Positions 1-19,664 of a DNA stretch of 64,000 nt are shown here, piece after piece. Every line of letters begins with the position of its first letter. The first letter of the stretch is position 1. The DNA lies in assembly GCA_900239685.1 (NCBI GenBank), contig OENT01000114.1:143084-207083 (forward strand), read 5' to 3'. A program made the position numbers and the translations under genes. The notes below the pieces were generated by a model. It did not search any database and was not told the DNA's origin. It worked only from the letters and a program-made list of their open reading frames with translations. The DNA is from Rotaria macrura. Taxonomy: Eukaryota; Rotifera; Eurotatoria; Philodinida; Philodinidae.

Positions 1-6987
<6,987 letters not shown>

Positions 6988-7411
6988 AAATTAATTAAGA
7001 TAAACAATGATTTCTTTTGGAAAATATATTCTTCACAATCCATCATACTAAAGTTTTATTTGCGTATTGTAAGTTTTGCCGTTTGTCTGTTTCAGCTGTT
7101 GTATTCATTCTTATTATTCTTTTCTTTCTTTTACTTATACTAAATCGTCCTATTTCTTTTAATTGCAAGTATTTATGAGAAATATATATATATATATTTA
7201 TATTTGTATGCGTGTATGAGTTAAATGTCATTTTTTTTCGGTTGGTTTTACCATATGTATGTTTGTACGAATTTATGGCATAGAAGCCCAAATAAATTAT
7301 GATACTGGTACACTAGCATCTGCACAAGCATCTAATTCACATCATGCTAAATTGAAGTTAGTAACTTCAATTTTAAAGTTATAAACACTATCATATTCTA
7401 ATCAACTACCG

Positions 7412-7731
7412 GAGAGGTGTCGGATTAGCATTAGTATTTTTTAAATGCTAATACTTTTGTATTAGAATTAAAAGTATAACTTAAGTGCTGCGCTGTTAGT
7501 GTTAAAAGAATAATTTAATACTTTGGTGTTGGTATTGAATTAACATTAGCATTAAACTAGAGCTATTTAACACATTTTTCGTGAGCATTAGTATTCAAGA
7601 GTGATATATTTAATACTCATACTAATTCAAAACTAACACGCAAGTCTTAAATAATTTTTTTAACACTAATGGAAAGACATTAACAAAAGCATTACTTAAT
7701 GCAATGCTAATGCTAAGTCGACACCTCTACG
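7412..7731. mobile_element. Non-autonomous hAT-like element inserted in the duplicate
   Basis: A 320-bp insertion with inverted termini GAGAGGTGTCG ... CGACACCTCT(ACG), flanked by an 8-bp near-duplication AACTACCG (7404-7411) and AATTACCG (7732-7739). The sister copy at about 23488 has an empty site reading AATTACCA, which shows directly that this is an insertion. An 8-bp target duplication and AGRGGTGTC-type ends are known of hAT superfamily elements. The interior is AT-rich with repeated GCTAAT/ATTAGC motifs and has no transposase. Confidence 0.8.
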
Positions 7732-7828
7732 AATTACCGTGAAGTTTGTTGTGCGAAGAATATTCTCCAACGGTTAGCTTTCTCAAAATTACGATCACAC
7801 AAACAGCATCGAACACTTATAGCATAAC

Positions 7829-8005
7829 ATGAATCACCGAACATCATCTCCGTCAATAAAAAAATCGACGCCTCAACTCAAACAAGTCATCGTACCATTG
7901 AGATTTTCCAAAGAACTGTTTCATAGTCGACTACCAGTTGAAGCTAAGTTACTTGTTGATCTAACCATATTTGAACTTATTCATTCTATGCTGGTGAAAA
8001 AATAG
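7829..8005 (+). CDS. Small ORF of 58 codons conserved between duplicate copies
   Basis: ATG at 7829 to TAG at 8003-8005. It encodes a basic, leucine-rich peptide with VPLRFSKELFHSRLP and AKLLVDLTIFELIHSMLVKK. The homologous stretch at 23583-23760 is nearly identical over the last 39 codons (one visible change, synonymous) but carries one extra base near the start, so the ATG is out of frame there. It lies antisense to, and downstream of, the VAT1-like genes. It could be the last exon of a longer gene rather than a stand-alone microprotein; no splice partners were identified. I do not recognise the family. Confidence 0.45.
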   Translation: MNHRTSSPSIKKSTPQLKQVIVPLRFSKELFHSRLPVEAKLLVDLTIFELIHSMLVKK

Positions 8006-8455
8006 AAATCAACCAACTGGTTCTTATTGATACATAACAAAATGTATACGAACGAGAACAACCATGAGAAATCAAAGAACTTTACTAGTATATTCGGCGT
8101 GTTTCCTGAAGAAACTAAAAATTATATTGATTTATTTTTTTTGAATGATTTGTGCTTTTTAACAGTTACAATCTAAAAAAAGAATAAGTTACACTTACAT
8201 CAACGAACAACTAAGAAGTTGAATGGAAGCGATTAGTTTCTAAGTATTTTCTTTTTTCTTCCGAAATAGTAATACAATAAAAATAAACGATTTATTCGTG
8301 ATTTGTTTTTTGTACTTGTTGTTCCTGTTCGATAGTGGATGTCTGATTGTTCTGAGTAGTACCAGTTTCTTCGTCAGGACGTAATAAAACTTTCCCAATA
8401 TTTAGTCGATTATGCATGAGTGTTGCATGGCTTCACCTACATTCGAAAATGAATA

Positions 8456-11400
8456 TCAAGTATTGGTTTTTTGTTTTTCTACCAAGTTGATCATCAAAAG
8501 AAGCCGATTTATTTGACGTGAGACTCGGATGCATATACATTTTTATCATTTAATTCAATAGAATATATTTAATAATTGAACATTTACACTTATTTTCTGT
8601 CCTTCTACTGATTGATGCTTTTCAAATGAAAAATTTTGATTACTACCATGATTAAATTTAATGCTTGAACGATATTCTCAGAAAATCAATACTTTCAGCC
8701 TTGATATATTCCAAGACGTTGAAAATGTTATTGACGACCAACTTTTAGTGATTTACGTAGACATAGATTGATAAGAAAATGACAAAACGAAGTTTAAGAG
8801 ACAACAGGAGCTCGTTAGATAATCACCAAAGGCAAAGTAGATAATGGGCACAAACAGGTCTAGAATTTATTGAATTCAAAAATCGAAATAATATTTCGTG
8901 ATCTTAGAATTTAACAACAAATTTACTTTTTACGATACATAATACGTCAACTGTTTCTAAGTATGAGATTTTTCCCAACTAAAATAAACTCAAGAATTCA
9001 GGTCATTCTACTTTCTCTCTATTTTGGTTTCCTGTTCCCATTGTAATTAGTCATAGGTATCTAAAATCTCATGAAAGTCATTCTGTGGGATCATTTAATT
9101 TGCTGCAACTGCAATTTTTGGATGAACCTAGAACCAGAGAAATAGTGATACTCAAACTAACACTCATATAGCATGATTACCATAGGGAACTTATCTAAAA
9201 GTTAATTCATCGTAGCAACAGTACAAGAAAAATTTAAATATTTCGATATTAGAATTGAATATGTCATCTCAAATTTGGGAACGCCTGTTGCTTTAATTTA
9301 GTACAATAATAATATGGACATGATATGATCAAAGCAATACAATTTATTCGATTTCCTCGGTTGGCTCCAAGTGTCAATATAGCAAGCGAGATTTTTTCTA
9401 TCAATACAACAAAAATCATAAGATTTTATCAAATATTTTACATTCTTCACATACCTAAGTACATATTTATTGGAAACAAAACATAATCAAGAAAATGAAT
9501 TAGGTTCTCTTCGCTGATAGCTTATCTTTACTGTCTACTCTCAAGTACATGATCAAATCGGACTCGTACGGATACACAAGAAAACAAGCATTAGAAAATC
9601 AAATGAATTTCGATAGTCATGAATGAGCTGATCGAAATAATTATCCATCATATGAATGATCAATGTTTTCATTACCTTGAACAGTCGAATCAGTAAATAG
9701 CTTTTAGAAAACACGTGAAAATCTTGATTTAATTGATTTTTACATCTTTGAGATACATATCTTAGAAAATAGGCATAGATATTGCTGAAAATTCTGATTT
9801 TCATTTTACAGTATACTATGCAAATCATTTTGTATATTCATGTATCCAATTCGAAATTACACAGAATGTATATCTGCCAATAAGATTGCACGTATACCTA
9901 AAATGTTTGACTTCAAAAGCGCATATTACGCGAGAAAGAAAAGCTAAATGTTATATATTTTAAATCAATCTGAATTCATATTTATAACTGAATTGAGTGT
10001 TCGACAAAAATGAGCATTGTGTTCTGTGCGTACTAGATAGCACATTGAAACATAAAATTTTCAAACATATCAGAACCAACAAACGATCCATTGATTTCAG
10101 AAATGAGAAATTTCGATTTTCTCATATTTAAGTTTATACTGAATTCATAATAGTATACCAGCAAATCATCGTTATCGTACAAGTATTCCATTCCTTTCAT
10201 AATTATCAGCTATCTTTTGACTTGAGTAAATGCATCACATCATGTCTCATGTATGTTAACATTTTTTATCATCTGTGTGACAGAGAAAATGATTGTATCA
10301 CGTATTATTATGGGAAAAGATCAATAGAATCAAGTACATTCAACTACAGAAACGAAGATATGATTCATCAATAGTATTGAGTTGTTCACTATGCGTATAG
10401 TGTTTATTCAAGATGCGAAATTTTACAAAACTGATGTTTATTTACTTCATTTCTTAGAAAAAGGGAATCGATTGCTGTTTCACTAATTACGTACATGCTT
10501 CGGCAAACTTGAATGAAAAATATAAAAATCTAACTTATAAATTTCGGATGAATTCATCATATCTCCAATAAACTGGTACATTTTTTCTAAAGTCATGACT
10601 GAGTTTTCTTTGTTTCTTTAACAGTTCTTTTCTTCATGAGTCTATATGAAATTATCTTGAACTCTCATTTCATTAGAGAAACAAGTAGACTATGTTTCGT
10701 GTAAGAATACTTTTCAAGTTATAAAAAAACAGCCAAATCTCTAATCTAATTATCGACGAATCGAAAATAACATAGTACTAGAAATGAATGTAATGAGATG
10801 TTCAAATCATTAGGCCATTTTCTTGTCAATATTGATTATAACGAAATAAGAGTTGAAAATTTTTCAAAGTTAAAATTAATTTTATTTATTATAAAAATTA
10901 TTTTTTGACTGTAAGTATATTTGTCACCCAACACATAGCATATGTCTTAGCATTTAACTAATCCTTTCATATGACTCTCGGTATTCATTTATGCTTACGT
11001 GCTTTTATTTCTCTAGGATAAGATGAAATTAAATATTTCAAATGACAAGTTGATATTGAACGCATCTATAATCAAGTTACCTGTGGGTGTTCATCATTTA
11101 CTTTCAAAAATCCATATTCTTCTGTTAGTCGCACGTGAAAATTCCATCAGAGAAACATTTTACTCACAGACGGATGATTCTTAATCGAATTTTGAACTGT
11201 TTGAATGTTGCATTATTTTTATGCTCTTAAAAACGGAAGACATCAAAGTACAATATTTAATTCATACTCGATGGTCTTTCTTTCTAACTCATATGCTTAA
11301 ATCTGAATTTTCTTGAAACTGTACATATATATGGATGAATTGCAACATTAGTGTATTGTCGTAGTTTAATAAGTAAAATTTCAATATTTCATGTTCTTCT

Positions 11401-14400
11401 TAATCAATATTTGTGATTTTTTTACATTAGGCTCTACCACGAAGGCTTCGACTGCTGCAAAAAAGTATTACAAATTAATCTTGAATAAATCCTGAGATAT
11501 GAGCTACACAAAGTTCAATAGTTCAATTTCTACATCCATCTTTTGAACAAAAACGTTATATCATATGTTGACTTCTCGCTTTTTGAATTTTGACATCTCG
11601 TGATATTTAGAGGTAACAGTTTATAGATCTCGGATATGAGACTGATTGGTTCTTTCATCATGATTCCTATTACATTTTCTTCTGAATATCAGATGTACCA
11701 TCCATGCTCAAGATGGTATCACACGAGATTTAAAATTGCCTTCGCTGTACTACAAAACATTCAAAATTGGTCGGTTCGGTGTTGAATAAAAGTCAACCGA
11801 TAGGAAATAAAACTATGAAAAACGATATAGAAGTTTTACTCATTCTTGTTAACATAAGAACGCAAAATGCGAGTAAAATTTGAAAATACAGTTGTCACAC
11901 GAGACACAGTACTTTGTTTGACCTATAGTGCTCTTAAATTAACGCAGTTTGAGGTAACATTTTTATCATTCTATCTACGCGTGGTGGTTAAGTATTCTTG
12001 AAAATATCAACGTCAGAAAACTAATCTTTCGTATAAACGAGAAAACATGATGTTAATTTGACATACTAGATTTTTGAAAAACTTTGATCAGAGATCTTCG
12101 TGTGCATACCTATCTCGTAACTAAGATTAAAATGAATAAATTGCATGTTACTTGATTTCGTGTTCAAATGGCTATCTTGACCCATGTGAACTAACTCTAA
12201 TTAATTTTTTAAAGGCTAATAAATTTGCAGAAAAATGGTTATATAGAATACTATAGTTTTATGTTAACACGGTTATATGTGTCACTACAAACACAAAGTT
12301 TACTCCACTTATCATCTGAAGTCCTTTAAATATATTTAAGTAAAATGATAGTTTAACGAATTCACTGAAATAAATGAAAAATCTAGTACATCGGGACTCG
12401 TTATATATATATCTTTAAAATCTCCTACAGCTAGACTAATTTAGGAGTGTTAGTTGCGAGAATGCATGCATAGTCTCCTCTCATATAGTGCATTTAGATG
12501 CATTACTCAAAATATCTAAAATGGATAGTTTTTTGTCATCCATATTGTTATCGTAAATGGTACAAGAATTCTGCAATCCAATTATATGTAAAAACATTAG
12601 CACATGGGAAAAAAGAGAAGGTAGAAGTGTTGTAGATTTCAGTCAAGATAAAAAATAATTGTAATAAAAAGAAAGACAAGATATCTAATTATTGGAAAAA
12701 TTGTTTTATGATTATTGAAAAATATCTTTGGTAGTGGATGTTTCTTTTTTGTATACTAAAGTACTATCAGAATTGCCAAAATTTACTAAGCTGTTTGACA
12801 GATGAGTGTCGAAGACACGTGCGATCGTATAATTGCACACAGTGATTTATTTTGAAAAATTTCTTGTGATCTATCAACCGTTCATTACTATCGGGAAATT
12901 TAGTTTTTTATTCAAGAATTAGTGAAGTATCATCGAACAGTGTCAGTTGTATCTCGATGAATAAACAACAGCAACAGTGAAGAGAAATTAGGACCAATTC
13001 GAGAAACATATTGTTACAGATGTAGTGAATAATGCCAAGTATTGAATTATTTTTTTTACATGAAACCTGTCTACTTTCTTTTGCTATGGTAATGATATTG
13101 ACATAAATTTTCAGAATGCACGCTGATTCCTCCCGCAAATAACATTTGCCTTTAGCAGATTGTTTGTTACAAGAAAATTCTGGTTCTTAGTGAAGTTTCG
13201 TAGATTATCAAATTATACCATCAATCTAAAATATCTGAGTGTTGCCATTTTAACAATCGATAATTTTTTTTCTAGTAAAATGTGAGAGTAATTCAAAATT
13301 AGATTGTATGTCATTTGAATTTATCACAAGATTACAATACATTGATTTCTCTCTGTGTATTAGCCTAAAAGAGCATCGTATTTTTCTATTGACAAAAATG
13401 ATAGGAAATCAATCGTTACATATCTCTTTTGAAAATAGAATGAAACGATGAATAGTTGCACATGCCTATTTTAATATATTCAAGATTCATTATCAATATT
13501 AGCAACTTTGGAGAATGCTTGATGAAATAAAGTTTCATAAAAATTAAAAAGAAACGATCCGTTCACAGTAGAACTGCTCGAGATTGTTACAATCGATGAT
13601 AAGTGTGCCTAGTACCGATTCTGTCCAAGTAGCACGGATGCTTTTCCCTACTACAATATATACCGTCTGTCATCCATTGTTTGAAGGTTACGCTTAGCTC
13701 CAATATTCATACATGTATACACGTGTGGATCAGAAAGATAGACAAATAAGCAAATGATCTGTGTCCGTGCAATTTATTGACGGTACAAAATATTATATAA
13801 TTAAGAGATGCACCATACACTAAGTGTTGTATTTCTATATATAAAAAACAACAGGTCTTGTAATTTCAATATTTTCAATTATGAATAAAAATTATATTGG
13901 CGATATCTGTTTCGTCTACTGATATCATTTTCCAAATACGTATGACCCTTCGAATTAAATAGCATAAAAGAAACAAAGATTTAAAAACCGTATATCATAT
14001 AAAATCGATGTAAACACACAAAAAAAATGGCATAATAATGTGATTTCTTCATATTACATATCGTTTTTGTTCATTTATTCTACTGTCACAGAGTTTACCA
14101 AAGGATCATAGCGATGATATTCATTCTCTTTTTTCTTCGCCACACTTCCAATACGTTTCAAGAGTTCTTCTGCACTAATGAAAGTCAAATTTTTTCACCT
14201 CTCATTTGAATCAATGTTATGTTGTATCTTAGATTTTCTCTACATCGATTATCTATATATTAGTAGTTGCGCTTAGAAAAATTTGAATATTCATTGTTCA
14301 TGACATACGTCAGTATGTAGCTAAAACTGATAAAGTTCGCAGAGTCGTAGTAATATGGAATTCCATAAAAACGTGAGAACCAAGTGAATAGAACATTATC

Positions 14401-14587
14401 AAAAAATTGAGCAGTTAAATGTAAAAAAGTACTCTGTTCATGGCGAACTTCAAATATTAATTAAACAGAAAACCTTGATACTATTGCTGCATACATCTAG
14501 ATGTTAACAAGAATGTGCAAGGAACTGATATACACAAAAAGACACTATGAGAAAATAGTATGATGCATAATATTGCCGCTGGGGACT
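8456..14587. other. Gene-poor AT-rich region
   Basis: About 6 kb with no recognisable domain, no chain of coding exons, and only short AT-driven open frames. Nothing supportable is seen. Confidence 0.5.
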
Positions 14588-14755
14588 AGGGGTGTCATTT
14601 TGGCGTTCCGTTCCCAAAAACGGGGGATGCGTTACACAAATTCATAAAATCGTGAGAAATAATATATGCCACTATCGCTGTATCGAAATAATGCTTAAAA
14701 CGAAATTTGAGATGCGTTCCCGTTCCTAAGGAACGGGGAACGCTGACACCCCTAC
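14588..14755. mobile_element. 168-bp hAT-like miniature inverted-repeat element
   Basis: Termini AGGGGTGTCA ... TGACACCCCT(AC) are inverted repeats, and a second inverted pair (GCGTTCCGTTCC near the left, GGAACGGGGAACGC near the right) lies just inside. Flanks TGGGGACT (14580-14587) and TTGGGACT (14756-14763) look like an 8-bp target duplication with one mismatch. No coding capacity. The ends resemble those of the 7412-7731 element. Confidence 0.75.
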
Positions 14756-14763
14756 TTGGGACT

Positions 14764-16087
14764 TTTCCATTGTTCAAAGAGTTTTTTCAACGGGTATACT
14801 TTTTCAATAGCTAGTTTTGGAATGAATACTCTTTGGAAGTGTTTCATACAATTGTCAACAATAAATGACATAGAGAACGATGTGAAACAAAACACCAAGA
14901 CTGATCATGAAATACAGGGAAATTTTAATTATTATAATAATGGAATAACTACATGTTTTTATGTTATATTTATGACGTTTTACTTGATAATATGTATAGG
15001 TCATCATAAAACTAATAGAAATTTTCAGGATAAAGTACTTGAGTTAATATCTTCTAATATGCAGAGCTTGTTTTTCGTTAATATAAGAAAAGAATGATCA
15101 TTTTACTTAGCATATCCATGAAAAAGTTTTTGATAGTACGTAAGGTGCCAGAAATGCTAAATTGTAGTGCATTTTGTTTCTTGCTCGTCTATCATCTACG
15201 ATTTAGTAGACTCTGAGAAAATGATCACGAATCCGTAGTTTTTATTTCGTTTCGACCTCTGTTTGACCAAAAAATCTTTAAAAACCTAGAATGACGACGT
15301 AACTTGAATTTTTACGTTGAATTTGTTTTTTTTTCCATAGAAATTGTTATATGTTTATTCCAGTTATTTTAGAAAATTTTTCAAAATACGATATTCTCAA
15401 TCAGTATGAAAAGCTGAGTAGAAAAATGTAATTTTCTAGATGTAGAGTAATTATAGCTGAGAATATCCTATCCAATATAAATAGGTTCATCAGGGTAAAA
15501 GTATACATGTATCAGTGAGCATTCTTGTAAACCTATCTCATTGTTCTCAATAAGTGATAGAAGCTACTGTTCTATCGTATTAGAATCGTCGGGTAATAGG
15601 CTACAACGGTAACTATTTAGTATTTTTAAAATTCGATTTCAATGCCGACAAATTGAATTTTTCTTACACTTGCTGTGAACATGGAGCGAAAGGAAGAAAA
15701 ATCTGTTCGTATGACAAGAAACAGATTTTATTTTCAGTTTATACACATATATAATTTTTCATCCATCAAAAAAACAAATAGACTTTTGAATCTTTCATAA
15801 TAATGAATGAATAATTGCATGTATTGATATTAATATCAAATTGATGAAGTCAGTTAAAAAGTACATTGTAAGTATTGATATATAGAAATGACTGAGTTAG
15901 TCTATGACGCCCGAGTAACTTCTCCATTGACATCAGGCTATGCATATCTTAAAAGACGAAGAGCAAAAGGTCTAATTATGACTCTCTCATGGGATTTGAC
16001 GAGTACAACTGACTGAATAATTAACTGTCTCGTGTTTTTTACGAGTAAGCAATTCATGTAAGTAAAATTCACATTCTCGATGCACAC
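14764..16087. other. Intergenic, no supported feature
   Basis: An open frame at 14756-15097 overlaps the end of the miniature element and has no recognisable motif. Nothing else is seen. Confidence 0.4.
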
Positions 16088-16199
16088 AGCGAGAAAAAGT
16101 CAGATTGTGTCGCATTATGGCAAATTATAATCGAAGTTTTTTGCAATAAAAGTCCAGTTATAATCTGCCATAATGCGATGCAATCTGACTGTTTTCACT
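16088..16199. repeat. 112-bp near-perfect inverted repeat (hairpin or MITE)
   Basis: The left arm starts AGCGAGAAAAAGTCAG and contains CGCATTATGGCA; the right arm is its near-complete reverse complement (16155-16199), leaving a loop of roughly 20 bases. Arms differ at a few positions and by one base in an A-run. It is probably a foldback element; no clear target duplication could be set. Confidence 0.7.
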
Positions 16200-17859
16200 A
16201 GGTACTGTCCTTCTAGAATTTTCAGCATTGCAAAAAGAATTTCAGCTTGTCAAAACGATCTGGTTTTACTCAAATGTTTCAACGTATATTGACAAGGTAT
16301 GCAAGTACTTGTTGATTGGATTATTCGAACAATTTTCTATCAAATAGTCCATCATGCATTCAACTTGTTGTCTACAGTTGAGTATTGATGTTGCTCGCTA
16401 ATAGCAAATAATGCCTCTGGGTTTGAAGTGTTTCTTTGTTTTCGTTCTATGTATTTTAGACGAAATAAAAAATAAGAGCACTACATATGTTGCTTGACAA
16501 TTAAAATAAAGTATGAAAAGATGCACCAATACTCTTTCAGAAGTACACATGGTCTATTGCATTGTCAGTAGAACTGCATCTCGTTCTATAATTCATTAAA
16601 CAAATTGAAGTGCCATAGTGATCTAGATGCTGCATATTCTTCTTATAGGAATATTGAAGCCAACACTATGGATGCTACTTCTCAACATTCGTTTTTTTGA
16701 ATGCCTTGATTTTCATTGTTTTTTACCTTTCCATTTCATGTGCATCTTGAATTATGCCAAGCAGACTTAACATTTCTGTCATGATACTATGGAAAAGATA
16801 AAACTGAGCACATCTATGCTATTGCCTTAAAGTTAAAACCCACAATATGTTCTCGAGTTCCTAATTGAAGACTGTGGAGCGGGACGTAAATTGAAAAACA
16901 AACTAGATGAATGTTTTCCTTTCTCGATAATTTATCTTAAGACAAAAAACAAACGTTTGTCTTAGATGGTTAGAGAGTGAATGAATTGGATCTGTGGTTG
17001 TTTTTGTATAAACAAATGTGCCTATGCTCTTGGTAGTTTAAGTATTATGCGGAGAATAATAGTGGTTGACGATTCGTCTATTCATATTACGTCGATAATT
17101 TTTGAGTCATAAGGGTAATCTATGTATAAAAAAGTACTTTGACAATACTTATGAGGAAAACATTGGGGTTTGTGACAAATTTTGTATAGTATGTCATTTT
17201 TCTCTATTCACGTGAATCCATTTTCGATTTCAGGATAACTTCAAGCTTTCATTGAGCATTCAGCTTTTCAAGTTTTAAGTGTTACTTTAGAATAGTAGAT
17301 TCTTATCTTTTGAATACTAATTACTGTCGTCCATTAAAGAAAAGAATATATGGACACAGTTAACAGTACATATCTATATGAATTTAGAATAACTCTGTCA
17401 ATCATTCTCAATTCTCATGCACAGAAGTGATTAATCAAGAAATCACTGGTGATGTTATGCTATCAATGTCTTAATTTGTATTGATTGGAACATTTTCAAT
17501 TGACTTGAACAAATGAACTCTTACTCTTCGATCTGAAAGAATTTTCTAGTAAATACTTATTCGGAATATTTTGTTTTGTTTATCAACGTAGAATTCTTAA
17601 TACAACAGTAAGCTTAAACACAACAGTTAAGCCATTAATTTATAGTTGATGAGAAAGTTGCAAGTGTGCAGATTCAAATTCAGTGTACTCACGGGAACAT
17701 GCGCTATTATTCATGTATTTTTCAGTGTTTATATTATTGTTTTTGTTACTTTGTTATATCAGCGAAGATTTCATTATTATTACTGATATGAATCTTGATT
17801 CTTTTGTAAAGATGCCGCTATGCATACATCATATTTGTGAGTGTATGACTCGTCTTTTT
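16200..17859. other. Intergenic, no supported feature
   Basis: AT-rich, no domain-bearing open frame and no clear repeat structure seen. Confidence 0.4.
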
Positions 17860-18389
17860 TGTGTACTCAAAAGAGTGAGTACACTCTAGAATCGGTCAGT
17901 GTGTCCGGCTGTCCGAACGTTTACACGATAACTCTTTACGAATACATTCGATTGAGCTGAAATTTTGTAAAAACAATTGTCTCATGAATATCTCAGTCGA
18001 GTTCGAAGATTAGAAGGATCCGGCAAGAAATCGCTGAGTTATCGAAAAAATTGTCATTTTTCACCAAACAATCACTGAGGTGGGGTACAGGGATTTTTTC
18101 AAAAAAAACATTTTTTCTCTGAATTATCCACAACGTACATAAATCGACTCAATTTTTAACGCTGACTCCGAATCTCATATTAGTTTTGAACAAAATCGTA
18201 GCTTTCGAACAAAACATCGCCTGAAAAAGGTCTGAAAATGCACAAAAACTGCATCCAGAAACCAAATGCCTAGATATGTCTCAGATGACCACTAGTTTTG
18301 GGATTTTCCAAAACGGTTTACCAAGATACTTCTTTCGTGCACACATTCTAGAATGACTGATTTGTCTCATTCACTTTTTGAAGTACACA
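17860..18389. mobile_element. Possible 530-bp terminal-inverted-repeat element
   Basis: The left end TGTGTACTCAAAAGAGTGA is matched in inverse orientation by the right end TCACTTTTTGAAGTACACA (18371-18389). A TCTAGAAT motif lies just inside each end. The interior is non-coding. No target duplication was convincing, so the class is unknown. Confidence 0.5.
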
Positions 18390-19664
18390 TAATTCTCGGA
18401 CTTAAGTCCGAATTTTTCACATTTATTTTAATCTCTATGCACATCACTTTACGACTCTAACAAGTTTCATTTTTATTGCTATAGATTATCTTTCATGATG
18501 ATGAATAAATGTAACATTTTTCTGTTTTTTTCAAACCATCTTCTAAAAACCTAATAGACTGACACATACATTGGACATTTTTACTTGTTCTGTCGATAGA
18601 AGACAACCGAGAGCTACATCTTATGGCATGTTTAATAGTATTATTTAAGCTTGTCGATTTCTTAATAACTAGTGATTGTTCGAGTTGAACCATATGGCAG
18701 TTGGAAAAACTTCAAGAGAAAAAAACGATCGCTAGTGGCATTACAGTACAAACAAGATGTACTAAAACTATTCAGCATTGAGTCGTCGACAAACAGTCGA
18801 GTGAAAATGAGGCTCAAACAACAAGTAGAAAAAATTATTAATTCATAATCAAATCAATCTCTAACGACTCGCTAACAGTCTGTGATTGTAGCTACCACAT
18901 ACAGGATGATCTAATGCTCTCACAGCACCATGACACATGATTAGTGACCAATGCAGAGCTACAATTCTACACTTAAGGTTAGCTGTCAACTTCTGAATAC
19001 ATATTTGTGGGTCATTGAAACTCTAAAAATCAACATGAACAAGCACTAACAGATTAGCTTCAAATGTCTCATATTGGCTTAGAAGAAGGGCTAAGAAAAC
19101 AAGAGATTGAGAGTTCATTATATTGAAAAGTGTATTTCAGCCGGATAGGTAATCAAAATAATAGTCTATTCAATCTCGAAACTGATTAATAAAGCAACGT
19201 TTACTACTAAGATATAACTATATCGTCACATCATGACACTCATAGTATCTGTATCTCCAGCATACTCTTCCTGAACTATTTATTCAACGACAGTAAAAAT
19301 ACATTGGAAATAGGCAAACAAAGCGACGTCACTGAAACATCATAAATTCATCTGTGATATTTACATTTAAGTGTCGATTGAATTACTGCAGGAATCCTTA
19401 AAAGAAATTTTCAATTTATGTGTTTACTATGATTTTACTAGTGACTACTAATGTTCTCTATAAACAACAAATGGTGCTCCTGTTTCTCAAGTGTTTTTTT
19501 CTTTCGTTGCTCAGTAGATAAAATTAAAAGCATTGGATTGCAAATAGTGCATGGTGACTAATACAGTAGAAACTCACTTACATCGATACTTTTAAACAAA
19601 GTTACACATATTCTGTTGCATTATTAAGAAGATTTCATTGTGCCAGACGAACTCTCAACAACAC
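18390..19664. other. Intergenic upstream of the tail-collar gene
   Basis: No supported gene or repeat. Promoter elements of the downstream gene must lie here but none is recognisable. Confidence 0.4.

Larger units (their letters stand above)
7250..8455 (-). pseudogene. Partial duplicate of the 3' end and 3' flank of the VAT1-like gene
   Basis: This stretch aligns almost base for base with about 23336-24212, the 3' flank and last coding bases of the intact gene on the minus strand at 24073-25447. The coding part is only 8315-8452 or so and is broken: the stop codon present at 24073-24075 is changed in this copy, two extra bases near 8416-8421 shift the frame, and similarity ends near 8455 inside the last exon. 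The copy also carries a 320-bp insertion (7412-7731) absent from the other copy. It lies just 3' of the PKC distal exon. It is a dead gene fragment produced by a local duplication about 16 kb away. Confidence 0.85.

Noticed and set aside
14756-15097. 113-codon open frame on the plus strand
   Set aside because: It begins in the end of a MITE, has no recognisable motif or splice partner, and its residues follow base composition.
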